Source of the DNA: Pacificispira sp040217575
GTDB taxonomy: Bacteria; Pseudomonadota; Alphaproteobacteria; UBA8366; Aestuariispiraceae
NCBI GenBank assembly: GCA_040217575.1
Contig: JAVJPW010000007.1
Coordinates: 62,001-126,000, forward strand
Direction: 5' to 3'
Length of the DNA stretch: 64,000 nt
Position numbers and translations under genes: made by a program. Shown in pieces: positions 25,774 to 34,370 of this stretch; the stretch's first letter is position 1; the number at the start of each line of letters is the position of its first letter. Under the pieces are notes generated by a model. The model ran no database searches. It saw only the letters and a program-made list of their open reading frames with translations, and was not told the origin of the DNA.

Positions 25774-28209
25774 CTATCCCCGCATGCGTTCGGCCGCAGG
25801 GTCGAAAAGCGGTTCCGGCTGGATCGTCGCGGGCAACATGTCGCCGAATACTTCAATCCGGAACGCACCGTCCGACGTGTCGCCCGCCATGGCGGAAGGC
25901 ACATATCCCATCGCAACGGATTTGTCCGCGTGATGGGCATACATGCCGGACGTGACATAACCGACGATCTTGCCGTCACGATAGATCGGCTCGTTCCCCA
26001 TGACATCGCACTGTTTCGCCTCCACCGTGAAGGTGACCAGGCGCTTTTCCGGTCCGTCTTCCCGTTCCTTTGCAGCGGCATCACGACCGATGAAGTCGTT
26101 CTTCTTGAAGTCGACGAACCGGCCCATGCCGCACGCCTCCGGCCCGTATATCGGCCGATATTCGGTTGCCCAGGACCCGAAGCCTTTTTCCAGGCTCATG
26201 GACCGCATGGCGCGTGACCCAAACAGTTTGATCCCGAATTCAGCACCGGCCGCCAGAATGTCATCCCAAAGGCGGGCCTGGAATTCGGGCTTCACCCACA
26301 TTTCGTACCCCAGATCGCCGGTAAATGTGACCCGTCCGACCAGGGCTTGAACCATGCCAAGTTCCATTTTGCGGAAGTCGAGGAATTTGAACGCGGCATT
26401 GGAGACATCTTCGTCCGTCAGCTTGGCCAGAACATCCCGCGCCTTCGGCCCGGCGATTGAAAGGCCGACCATTCCCATGCCATGCGGGTGGATCGAAACG
26501 CCCCCTTCGAACGGAAGGTGTTCTTCGAACCAGCGCATATGGTAATTCTCACCCGTTCCCGACCCGAAGATGAAGAAATGTTCGTCCGCCAGTTTGGCAA
26601 CGGTGAAATCGCCGATGACCTTGCCGTTCCGGTTCAGCAACGGTGACAGGGTCATGCGTCCGGTTCGTGGCATCTTGTTCGCCAGAAGATGAGACAACCA
26701 GGCTTCGGCATTCGGACCTGTCACTTCGTATTTCGCGAAGGAAGAGATATCGCACAGCCCGACACCGTTTCTGACCGCGCGCACCTCTTCCTTGATCGGT
26801 TCGAACGCGTTTGACCGAAGGAAGGTGATGTTTTCGACCGGGTCCATGCCCTCCGGCGCGTACCAAAGTGCCTGTTCCATCCCGTAGGCAACGCCAAAGA
26901 CGGCGTTCGCCGCCTTCTGGCGTTCATAGACCGGTGTGGTGCGCAGCGGCCGCGCGGCGGGCAGTTCCTCGTTCGGGAACCGGACCTTGAAGCGCCGGGA
27001 ATAATTTTCACGCACCTTGGCGTTGGTGAAGGCCATCGTCGTCCAGTCGCCGTAGCGCGCTACATCCATGCCCCATATATCAAAGCCCGGGTCACCATGG
27101 ATCATCCAGTTTGCCAGCGCCAGCCCGACACCGCCGCCCTGGCTGAAACCCGCCATGACGCCGCAGGCGCACCAGTAGTTCTTCAGGCCGCGGACCGGCC
27201 CGACCAGCGGGTTGCCGTCGGGTGCAAAGGTGAACGGCCCATTGATGATCTGTTTGATGCCGGTCTTCTGGAACGGCGGGAAATGGCGAAACCCGACTTC
27301 CAGCGACGGTGCGATGCGGTCCAGGTCTTCCTGCAACAACTCGTGTCCGAAGTCCCACGGGGTTTCCTTTGGTGACCAGGGCACGCAGGCCTTTTCATAT
27401 GTGCCCATAAGCATGCCCTTGCGTTCCTGGCGCATATAGATTTCGCCGTCCGGGTCGACGACGTGCAGGACTTCCTTGCCGGTGGATTTGTTGATCTCCT
27501 CCACCTCGGGCATGTCTTCGGTGATCAGATACATGTGTTCCATTGCCAATACCGGGAGTTCCAGGCCAACCATCCGACCCACTTCCCGTGCCCAAAGGCC
27601 GCCGGCATTGACAACGTGGTCGGCGGTGATCGTCCCCTGTTCGGTCACGACATTCCATGTGCCGTCCTGTTCCTGAACCAGCTCGGTCACCCGGTTGCGA
27701 AGATAGATTTCCGCCCCCTGAATCTTCGCCGCCTTAGCATAGGCGTGTGTGACGTCCGCCGGCGCCAAATGGCCGTGCATCGGCGTGTAAAGCGCGCCCA
27801 GAAACTGGTCCGGGTCCATGATCGGCAGAATCGCCTCTGCCTCTTTCGGGGTCAGGATTTCAGTGTCGATACCCAGCAGCTTTTCCTGGGACTGCATGAC
27901 CTTCAGGAGTTCCATGCGTTCCGGCGTACAGGCCAGGAAGACCCCGCCCGTCAGGTGAAAGCCCGTTGCCTGACCGGAAATTTCCTCAATCTCCTTGTAA
28001 AGCTCTATCGTGTAGGATTGCAGTTTCGCGACCTGCGGGTCGCCGTTCAGCGTATGGCAGCCACCCGCCGCATGCCATGTCGACCCGGACGTCAGTTCCG
28101 ACCGTTCGATCAGGACCACATCCTTCCAGCCAAGCTTGGTCAGGTGATAAAGAACGGAAACACCGACAACGCCGCCGCCGATGACGACTGCCTGGGCATG
28201 AGATTTCAT
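25774..28209 (-). CDS. FAD-dependent dimethylglycine/sarcosine dehydrogenase-like protein with folate-binding GcvT domain
   Basis: This 811-residue two-part enzyme has an N-terminal DAO-type FAD domain (AVVIGGGVVGVSVLYHL; TSGSTWHAAGG with the histidine that binds FAD covalently in this family), an FAO-M linker and a C-terminal GcvT/aminomethyltransferase-like tetrahydrofolate domain (about 430-800: GLCDISSFAKYEVTGPNAE, GDLGYEMWV). Family members demethylate N-methylated glycines and pass the one-carbon unit to folate. It is divergent from the dddP-like gene, 282 bases away, suggesting a joint role in catabolism of osmolytes such as betaine or DMSP. The substrate is an inference from family and context. 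Confidence 0.88.
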   Translation of the reverse strand: MKSHAQAVVIGGGVVGVSVLYHLTKLGWKDVVLIERSELTSGSTWHAAGGCHTLNGDPQVAKLQSYTIELYKEIEEISGQATGFHLTGGVFLACTPERMELLKVMQSQEKLLGIDTEILTPKEAEAILPIMDPDQFLGALYTPMHGHLAPADVTHAYAKAAKIQGAEIYLRNRVTELVQEQDGTWNVVTEQGTITADHVVNAGGLWAREVGRMVGLELPVLAMEHMYLITEDMPEVEEINKSTGKEVLHVVDPDGEIYMRQERKGMLMGTYEKACVPWSPKETPWDFGHELLQEDLDRIAPSLEVGFRHFPPFQKTGIKQIINGPFTFAPDGNPLVGPVRGLKNYWCACGVMAGFSQGGGVGLALANWMIHGDPGFDIWGMDVARYGDWTTMAFTNAKVRENYSRRFKVRFPNEELPAARPLRTTPVYERQKAANAVFGVAYGMEQALWYAPEGMDPVENITFLRSNAFEPIKEEVRAVRNGVGLCDISSFAKYEVTGPNAEAWLSHLLANKMPRTGRMTLSPLLNRNGKVIGDFTVAKLADEHFFIFGSGTGENYHMRWFEEHLPFEGGVSIHPHGMGMVGLSIAGPKARDVLAKLTDEDVSNAAFKFLDFRKMELGMVQALVGRVTFTGDLGYEMWVKPEFQARLWDDILAAGAEFGIKLFGSRAMRSMSLEKGFGSWATEYRPIYGPEACGMGRFVDFKKNDFIGRDAAAKEREDGPEKRLVTFTVEAKQCDVMGNEPIYRDGKIVGYVTSGMYAHHADKSVAMGYVPSAMAGDTSDGAFRIEVFGDMLPATIQPEPLFDPAAERMRG

Positions 28210-28491
28210 GGATCAGAACCTTCCGGAGCCTTGAGGGATAACGCATCAATCGGGCTAGAGAATGTCTTGCGTCCGCATGCGCGTGTTCTCACCCCGCGAC
28301 CGGAACTGTTCTGGAATGACCGGCGATGTCGGAAACCGGGCATTGGCGTTCAGTTTGACGCGTCCTGAACAGAAACCGGTTCCGACACGCCGCAAACCGA
28401 ATTGACCGGGAAAATGATTTGCTGAAAAGATTTTCACCATATTCGGTCACGTGGCGTCGCAGCGGCGCCCAATCAAAGGAAGCAATCAGAA
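28210..28491. promoter_or_regulatory. Divergent control region between the dehydrogenase and dddP-like genes
   Basis: This 282-base gap must hold both promoters. An interrupted inverted repeat is visible: CGGAAC plus CTGTTC (28301-28311) faces GAACAG (28367-28372) and GTTCCG (28379-28384). It may bind the XRE-cupin regulator encoded nearby. AAAGGAAG before 28492 is the dddP ribosome-binding site. Confidence 0.35.
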
Positions 28492-29838
28492 ATGCCGGAC
28501 GATCCCTTTGTCATCGGGTCCAACCGCAAGATCGACCCCTATCGTCGGCGTATATCGGCCCTGGATGTCCTGCCGGACGGGTCTCCCAATGACTATGACC
28601 GGGTGGAAATCGGACCAAGCGATCTGGCCTTTGAGGAATGGCAGGCCGCCGTGCTGACCATTCCCAACCTGGTGGCCATCCGCGAATACCGGCTTCAGCG
28701 GCTGGTCGATGCAATCCGCGAACGCGATTATGCCGGCGTTTTGATGTTCGACCCGCTGAACATCCGTTATGCGACGGATTCGACAAACATGCAGCTTTGG
28801 GTCACCCACAACCCGTGCCGCGCCTGTCTGGTCCTGGCGGACGGATACATGGTCCTTTGGGATTTCCACAGTTGCGACCATCTGTCGGCGCATCTGCCGC
28901 TGGTTCGCGAAATTCGACATGGCGCGGACTTCTTTTACTTCGACGCCGGGGACCGTGCGGCCGAGCGGGCGAAGAAGTTCGCAGCGGAAATCGACAGCAT
29001 CCTGCGCGAGCGGGTCGGTGAGAACCGACGGCTTGGGGTCGACAGGATCGAACTGGTCGGCGCCTGGGCGCTGGAAGAAGTCGGGATCGACCTGTTCGAA
29101 GGACAGGAGCTGACCGAACACGCGCGCAAGGTGAAGTCACAGGAAGAACTTCATGCCATGCGATGTGCGATCCATGCCTGCGAAGCATCCATGGACGCAA
29201 TGCGTGCCATGGTCCGCCCCGGGATTACGGAAGTCGATGCCTGGGCGGAACTGAACCGCGCGAACCATGTTCGCGGTGGGGAATGGATTGAAACACGCAT
29301 CCTGTCATCGGGACCGCGCACCAACCCCTGGTTCCAGGAGGCCGGCCCCCGTGTCCTGAAGGACAATGAGATTTTCGCGTTCGATACCGACATGGTCGGG
29401 GCCTACGGCATCTGTACCGATCTGTCGCGCACTTGGTGGATCGGCGACGGACGGCCCAGCGACGAAGCGCGCGAGGCGTATCAGGTCGGATACGAACATA
29501 TCATGACGAACATGCAGCTTCTGAAACCCGGTGTGTCGTTTCACGACCTGATGGAAGGCGGCCACCGGCTGCCGGAAAAATACCGCGACCTTCGCTACGG
29601 CGTTAAGTTTCACGGTGTCGGACTGTGCGACGAATACCCGGCGATTTTCTACCCCGAAGACTGGGAAGCCGTCGGCTACGACGGTCACCTGGAAGTGGGT
29701 CAGTGCATCTGTGTCGAAGTCTATGCCGGCGCGGTCGGCGGCAGCTGCGGGGTAAAACTGGAAGATCAGGTTGTCGTCACCGAAGACGGGTTTGAAAACC
29801 TGACATCCTATCCATTCGACGACGACTTCCTGAACTGA
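28492..29838 (+). CDS. dddP: DddP-like DMSP lyase (M24 metallopeptidase fold)
   Basis: DddP cleaves dimethylsulfoniopropionate to DMS and acrylate and belongs to the M24/creatinase fold. The 448-residue protein carries long motifs that I recall as typical of DddP: RDYAGVLMFDPLNIRYATDS followed by TNMQLW, RGGEWIETRILSSGPRTNPW, and a C-terminal ENLTSYPFDDDF. The metal ligands are all present: FAFDTD (two Asp), CTDLSRTWW (Asp), FHGVGLCDE (His), CVEVYAG (Glu) and KLEDQVVV (Glu). A related creatinase or Xaa-Pro dipeptidase cannot be fully excluded, but the flanking motifs favour DddP. The divergent dehydrogenase and nearby cupin genes fit marine osmolyte use. Confidence 0.75.
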   Translation: MPDDPFVIGSNRKIDPYRRRISALDVLPDGSPNDYDRVEIGPSDLAFEEWQAAVLTIPNLVAIREYRLQRLVDAIRERDYAGVLMFDPLNIRYATDSTNMQLWVTHNPCRACLVLADGYMVLWDFHSCDHLSAHLPLVREIRHGADFFYFDAGDRAAERAKKFAAEIDSILRERVGENRRLGVDRIELVGAWALEEVGIDLFEGQELTEHARKVKSQEELHAMRCAIHACEASMDAMRAMVRPGITEVDAWAELNRANHVRGGEWIETRILSSGPRTNPWFQEAGPRVLKDNEIFAFDTDMVGAYGICTDLSRTWWIGDGRPSDEAREAYQVGYEHIMTNMQLLKPGVSFHDLMEGGHRLPEKYRDLRYGVKFHGVGLCDEYPAIFYPEDWEAVGYDGHLEVGQCICVEVYAGAVGGSCGVKLEDQVVVTEDGFENLTSYPFDDDFLN

Positions 29839-29896
29839 CCGGGGCCATTTACCGGAAAGCCGCGGCGGCCCGGCACAGGAAGCGAAGACGCGTCAG

Positions 29897-30352
29897 TCAC
29901 AGGTCGACGCGTTCTTCCCCGACCGACATACGCTTTTTCTTGTTGAAGCGGTCGTCATAGATGGGGTTCTCACCGGTGGTCGGTCCCGGATACTGGACGA
30001 TTAGGATCTCCCCGCCCTTTTCCGTCTTGAATTCGCCTTCGAAATGCGGGTCTGGGTGAAACAGCATCGTTCCCGGTCCGTGGACTTCACCGTCGATTTC
30101 GAACTCACCCTTCATGATGAACCAGACCTGGGCAAAACCATGGTAATGTTCCGGATGGTAGGCACCGGGCGCCAACCGCAGGATGCCGGCATTGGGTTCG
30201 GTCGGCCGTTCGGGGCGCGGGTGGAACAGCATCTTTCCGGTTTCACCCGGCCAGCGGATCGTTTCCCAATCCATGTCGTCCAGATGGCGCACTTCGTAGG
30301 GTAGGTGGTCCTTTCGCGATGCTTCGCGCGTTGTCGTGGCGTTACTTGTCAT
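29897..30352 (-). CDS. Single-domain cupin protein
   Basis: The 151-residue protein is a small beta-barrel cupin. Motif 1 is GAYHPEHYHGFAQVWFIMKG: the HxH pair is present but the usual Glu ligand is Gln. Motif 2 is GPGTMLFHPDPHFEGEF. It could be a dioxygenase, isomerase or metal-binding protein; the Glu-to-Gln change makes a canonical three-His-one-Glu site unlikely. Its start overlaps the end of the XRE-cupin regulator by 11 bases, so the two are translated from one message. It converges on the dddP-like gene. Confidence 0.75.
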   Translation of the reverse strand: MTSNATTTREASRKDHLPYEVRHLDDMDWETIRWPGETGKMLFHPRPERPTEPNAGILRLAPGAYHPEHYHGFAQVWFIMKGEFEIDGEVHGPGTMLFHPDPHFEGEFKTEKGGEILIVQYPGPTTGENPIYDDRFNKKKRMSVGEERVDL

Positions 30353-30995
30353 TCGCCTCCTCCGTTCCTTTTTCTTCCGTTGCCGTTACCGGCCGCCACC
30401 ATTCCGGTGCCGCCGGGGCGCCGACATGGGTGACGGTCATGATGACTTCGGCGGGTGTATCGCCCGCATTGCGGGCCAGATGCGGCTGTCCGGAATCGAT
30501 CAGGATGCCGTCCCCCGGCCCAAGGCGATGCTGTTCATTTCCGACCAGAAAGTCGATTTCGCCGCCAAGCACGAAACAATGTTCCTGTCCCGGATGGGCA
30601 ACCCTTGTTTCCATTCCGTTTTGTGCCGGAAAAACGAGATGGAAAATTTCCATGTCATCTTGCAGCGCACCGCCCGCGAGATGGCGATATCGATAGCCGG
30701 TTGCCGTCACCTCCCCCGGGTTACCGTTCGAAGCGCGGTGCAGCGTGACCATGCTGCGGGGCGGCTTGCCTTCCTGCGCGAACATGTCCGACAGGTCGAT
30801 GCCCAGCGCCTGACATATGTGGATCAGGTTCGCGATGGAACATGCAGCATGTCCCCGTTCCAGACGGGACAGAAACCCTTCCGACAGACCGGACAGCGAA
30901 GCGAGTTCGCTCAAAGTCAAACGCTTGGTGTGGCGTTCTTCACGCACCCGGTTTCCGATCCGGGCTGTGACGGCATCTATGTCAGCGTCGTTCAT
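30342..30995 (-). CDS. XRE-family transcriptional regulator with C-terminal cupin
   Basis: The 217-residue regulator has an N-terminal helix-turn-helix (about 12-66: LTLSELASLSGLSEGFLSRL, ERGHAACSIANL) and a C-terminal cupin sensor domain (about 110-200: HPGQEHCFVLGGEIDFLVGN, HRLGPGDGILIDSGQPH). Such proteins respond to small molecules and often control nearby catabolic genes (PuuR and BetR-like). It lies upstream of the cupin gene in one transcript, and near dddP and the dehydrogenase, which it may regulate. A short palindrome stands 15 bases upstream of its start. Confidence 0.9.
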   Translation of the reverse strand: MNDADIDAVTARIGNRVREERHTKRLTLSELASLSGLSEGFLSRLERGHAACSIANLIHICQALGIDLSDMFAQEGKPPRSMVTLHRASNGNPGEVTATGYRYRHLAGGALQDDMEIFHLVFPAQNGMETRVAHPGQEHCFVLGGEIDFLVGNEQHRLGPGDGILIDSGQPHLARNAGDTPAEVIMTVTHVGAPAAPEWWRPVTATEEKGTEEANDK

Positions 30996-31009
30996 ACCGG
31001 CATCGGATC

Positions 31010-31021
31010 ATGAATTTTCAT
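31010..31021. promoter_or_regulatory. Candidate operator palindrome upstream of the XRE-cupin regulator
   Basis: ATGAATTTTCAT is a perfect 12-base palindromic element (ATGAA-TT-TTCAT) in an A/T-rich 79-base gap directly upstream of the regulator start at 30995. Autoregulation is a reasonable inference; the site is short and could be chance. Confidence 0.3.
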
Positions 31022-31074
31022 CTGATGCAATTTAATTTGTCTAATATGAAAAACAATAAAATGCCGTTGAGCAC

Positions 31075-31428
31075 CTACCCGCCGGGAAAGGCATCGCCCA
31101 GCCCGGCAAAAGGATCCGGGTCGTCCTCTTCCCTCTTAAGACCGGCGACAGACTGAACTTCATCCAGGATTGCCGGCACATCGTCCATGGTGGCTTCCAG
31201 AAAGAACCGCCCGCCCGGTGCGATTCGCATCGCGGGGCCTTTAAGGCAGCGGTTCAGGCAATGGATGCGTTCGACCTGTGCCGCGATCCCCCGCTGTTTC
31301 ATGCCTTGTTCCAACGCGACCGCCAGTTGCTTGGACCCGCGATCCCCGCCGCAGCAGGGTTTGTTCCCGCCGATTGGATTCACGCAGACCAGAAGCCGGA
31401 TGTCCTTTTCCGCATCAGTCACCGGCAA
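31075..31428 (-). CDS. Thioredoxin-like [2Fe-2S] ferredoxin
   Basis: The 117-residue protein has four cysteines in the order of thioredoxin-like 2Fe-2S ferredoxins: Cys in LLVCVNPIGGNKPCC, then HCLNRC after about 40 residues, leading into LKGPAMRIAPGG. The fold resembles NuoE and Aquifex ferredoxin and would carry electrons in the cytoplasm; the partner is unknown. The start overlaps the end of ispE by 14 bases, which implies translational coupling. The C-terminal tail is acidic and Gly/Asp-rich. Confidence 0.8.
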   Translation of the reverse strand: MPVTDAEKDIRLLVCVNPIGGNKPCCGGDRGSKQLAVALEQGMKQRGIAAQVERIHCLNRCLKGPAMRIAPGGRFFLEATMDDVPAILDEVQSVAGLKREEDDPDPFAGLGDAFPGG

Positions 31429-32293
31429 TCACCCCCGCATGAACCCACCAGTTTGCCGCCTGCTGTGCCGTGCGCAGCGCATCCGATGCGCGCTTGGCGG
31501 TGGCGGCATCGTCGAAAAGACCAAAACAGGTGGCACCGCTTCCCGACATGCCGTGAGCGCGAACGCCCGGCACACCCTCCAGGGAAGCCAGTACCACCCC
31601 AATTTCCGGACATTCGGATATGGCGGGGGTCAAAAGGTCATTGCCGACCTGATCGACCGCGATGCAAAGACCGCTCAGTGTCGACAAGTCCGGCAGATCA
31701 TCAGGCATGGGACTGAACGCTCCATCCCGGCGTTTGAAAACAGCGGCCGTCGAACAGGGAACCATGGGATTTACCAGAACGATCCCGCATTCAGGCAGGC
31801 GCAGCCGGTCCACCCGTTCGCCGATACCGCGCATTCGGCAGGCGCGGCCTTCCAAACAAACCGGAACGTCTGCGCCCAGCATTAACGCAAGCGACGCCAA
31901 ATCCGTGCGCGACAAGCCTGTCTCCCACATACGGTCCAGCAGCAACAGCGTCTGTGCGGCATCGCTGGACCCGCCGCCGATCCCGCTTGCAACAGGCAGA
32001 TTTTTCGTCAGGCGGATTGCCGCCCCTTCCCGCCCCGCAACCGATTGGCGCAGAATTTGGGCCGCCCGGAAGACCAGGTTTCCTTCATCAACCGGCACCC
32101 CCGCGGCAAAGGGGCCGTCGACCGCAAGGGTGACCTCTTCCGCAGGCATGACGCTTATTCGATCACCGAAATCGGTAAAGGCGACGACGCTGTCCAGCAG
32201 GTGATACCCGTCGGACCGGCGGCCGGTGACCGCCAGCGTCAGATTAACCTTTGCGGGCGCAAGTGCACCCTCATATTCCATGGCATGGTCCAT
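31415..32293 (-). CDS. ispE: 4-diphosphocytidyl-2-C-methyl-D-erythritol kinase
   Basis: IspE is the GHMP kinase of the MEP isoprenoid pathway. The 292-residue protein has the N-terminal APAKVNLTLAVTGRRSDGYH motif, the ATP loop NLPVASGIGGGSSDAAQTLL and the C-terminal AHGMSGSGATCFGLF glycine motif. It is encoded after a TPR protein by 14 bases and overlaps the ferredoxin downstream, giving a TPR-ispE-ferredoxin transcript. Neighbouring TPR and ispE genes are common in Rhodospirillales. Confidence 0.96.
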   Translation of the reverse strand: MDHAMEYEGALAPAKVNLTLAVTGRRSDGYHLLDSVVAFTDFGDRISVMPAEEVTLAVDGPFAAGVPVDEGNLVFRAAQILRQSVAGREGAAIRLTKNLPVASGIGGGSSDAAQTLLLLDRMWETGLSRTDLASLALMLGADVPVCLEGRACRMRGIGERVDRLRLPECGIVLVNPMVPCSTAAVFKRRDGAFSPMPDDLPDLSTLSGLCIAVDQVGNDLLTPAISECPEIGVVLASLEGVPGVRAHGMSGSGATCFGLFDDAATAKRASDALRTAQQAANWWVHAGVIAGD

Positions 32294-32307
32294 TAGAGGT
32301 GCATGGG

Positions 32308-34050
32308 TCAGCCGTCACTGTCCCCTTCGACCGCGTCCAGACCCTCCTCAAGCTTTCGCTCGATCGTCTCCCGCAAGTCATCGTCCGGATCCTGGCTCAA
32401 CGCGCGTTCCCATTGATATCGCGCTTCAAACCGCCGCCCGACACGCCAATAGGCATCTCCCAGATGGTCATTCACGATGGCATTGCCCGGTTCCAGTTGC
32501 ACCGCGCGTTCAAGCTGAAGCACAGCCTCTTCGAACTGACCTACGCGATAATGTGCCCATCCCAGACTGTCGACGATGAACCCGTTGTTGCGCTGCTGTT
32601 CAACCGCCTCGCGGATCATTTCCATCGCTTCGTCGATATTCACACCCTGGTCGATCCAGGAATAACCCAGATAGTTCAGAACCAGCGGATCGCCCGGGTT
32701 GAGTTCCAGCGCCTTCTTCAGGTCCCGTTCCGCTTCTTCCCAGCGACCGGTCCGTTCCAGCGTGATGCCGCGGCTGTAATAAAGGGCCCAATCATCCGGA
32801 CTGTTGCCATCGACCCGGTCAAGCGCCCGATCGTAATAGTCGTAGCCTTCTTCAAACCGATGCCTGAGGCGCATCAGGTATCCCAACTGGCGCAGGGCTT
32901 CCACATCATCGGGATTTTCTTCCGCCAGCGCCTCAAGGTGTTCGACCGCTTCATCGTCACGCGACAAACGGATAAGATTTTCCCCGATTGCAATGCGTGC
33001 ATCCCAGTCATAGACGGATGCCGGGTCGACCTGTGCCAACTCATCAATTGCTTCGTCGAACCGGTCGACGCTTTCCAGGACCGATGCCGCGATCATCCGG
33101 CCCAGGTCGTTGCCGGCATCCATGTGGACGCCCAAACGCGCATATCGCAATGCGGTTGCGGGTGCTTGTCTTCTGATCCGCAGCGCAAGGTCGGTCATGG
33201 CGTCCGATATTCCGGCGGCCGGCCCATCGACCATCGGGGGCAGTGTCTCATCCGCGTCAAGTGCCGCCAGATCCCGTTCCACGACCAAAAGCCCCGGATG
33301 CAAGACGGCCAATTCTTCCAGGATCGCGTGGGCATCTTCCGTTCGGCCCTGCGCGTCATAGGCGCGAACCAAAACCCGCAGCGTGCCGACACCACTGTCA
33401 GGGATCGCATCCGCATATTGCGCCAGCACAGCTTCCGCCTCGTCCGGCTGACCCGCATGCAGAAAGATCAGTCCCGCATGGTAGTTCGGAAATTCGGGCA
33501 ATTCGTTTTCTTCGCGAAGTGGTTCCAGCGCCTCAATCGCGACGGCGGTATCGCCCAGCGCCATCAGCGACCAGGCGCTGATCACGGGCACGGCAAAGCG
33601 GGCAAGAAGCGTCGGACGGGATGAATTGACAAGGTTCAACACCCCTTCCCAATCTTCCTTGCGGACGGTGTCCGCAACCAGCGTAAGCGTGGCAATGTCC
33701 GTTTCCGGCGGATAGACGGCGACCTGATCGCGGGCCAGATCGACCGCGCGTTCCATTCGTCCTGCATTCAGATTGGCAAGCAGACCGCGCCGCTGCAGAA
33801 GCGGGTCGTTCGGTTCCACTTCCAGCAGACGTTCCAGCAAGTTCGCCGCTGTTTCGAAATCCGATATCTCCTCCGCGTATCCGGCGCCGATATAGGCGCC
33901 GTACAGCGACGGCGTGCTGGCCGCCGAAACATTCGAATTCACGATTGCGACGGCGCCGGCAAGAAGCCCGGCTGCAAGATGCCGCCTCATGCGTTTCGAA
34001 CCGGCTGTGCCAATCGATCTTCCGATGCGTCGCGTCACGAAAACCCTCAT
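32308..34050 (-). CDS. Exported tetratricopeptide-repeat protein
   Basis: From the ATG at 34050 this is a 580-residue protein. A signal-peptide-like stretch follows the internal Met at 33990 (MRRHLAAGLLAGAVAIVNSN). The rest is repeated helical pairs of TPR type, clearest near the end: DWALYYSRGITLERTGRWEE, AERDLKKALELNPGDPLVLN and QLERAVQLEPGNAIVNDHLG. Such proteins assemble complexes in the envelope. The frame extends to 34404 but those 118 extra residues overlap the divergent TolC-like gene. It heads the ispE transcript and is divergent from the secretion operon. Confidence 0.85.
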   Translation of the reverse strand: MRVFVTRRIGRSIGTAGSKRMRRHLAAGLLAGAVAIVNSNVSAASTPSLYGAYIGAGYAEEISDFETAANLLERLLEVEPNDPLLQRRGLLANLNAGRMERAVDLARDQVAVYPPETDIATLTLVADTVRKEDWEGVLNLVNSSRPTLLARFAVPVISAWSLMALGDTAVAIEALEPLREENELPEFPNYHAGLIFLHAGQPDEAEAVLAQYADAIPDSGVGTLRVLVRAYDAQGRTEDAHAILEELAVLHPGLLVVERDLAALDADETLPPMVDGPAAGISDAMTDLALRIRRQAPATALRYARLGVHMDAGNDLGRMIAASVLESVDRFDEAIDELAQVDPASVYDWDARIAIGENLIRLSRDDEAVEHLEALAEENPDDVEALRQLGYLMRLRHRFEEGYDYYDRALDRVDGNSPDDWALYYSRGITLERTGRWEEAERDLKKALELNPGDPLVLNYLGYSWIDQGVNIDEAMEMIREAVEQQRNNGFIVDSLGWAHYRVGQFEEAVLQLERAVQLEPGNAIVNDHLGDAYWRVGRRFEARYQWERALSQDPDDDLRETIERKLEEGLDAVEGDSDG

Positions 34051-34370
34051 CTTGCTTGATTTTTGATCTGTCCCAGACGGCAGAATCAATGGAAGTTTAG
34101 AAAAATGATCAGGCAAGACTGCGCGATCCGGCTTAGCTTGCCAACCTTTCGGATGGGGGACGCAACCGGATTGTTCAATTCTGCCAGTTCTCCACAACGA
34201 CAAGAAAATCACTATGGAGAGTAAATTCAACGACATGACGGAAAAAGGGTAGTGCTTACCTCGTGCATTCGTTAAACCAAAGTAGGGGCAATCTGAAAAT
34301 CCGAACATCGCGAAGAAGCTTGGTTTTCTGGACCCCGCAGTACTGGGCTGAATGCCCATAGGAAATGGGA
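34051..34370. promoter_or_regulatory. Divergent control region upstream of the secretion operon
   Basis: The 320-base gap between the TPR and TolC-like genes holds no gene. Two overlapping, mutually exclusive stems are visible on the plus strand: GGCAAG/CTTGCC (34112-34117 with 34137-34142) and ATCCGG/CCGGAT (34126-34131 with 34156-34161). The inner part includes CCAACCTTTCGGATGGGGGACGCAA, written here only as a class-I c-di-GMP-like half motif; the second half of that riboswitch is not seen. AGGAA (34360-34364) is the TolC-like ribosome-binding site and fixes its start. Confidence 0.35.

Noticed and set aside
34126..34161. A class-I c-di-GMP riboswitch upstream of the secretion operon
   Set aside because: Only the first half-motif resembles the consensus. 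The second stem with its tetraloop receptor is not found, so I list it only as a weak leader-structure finding.
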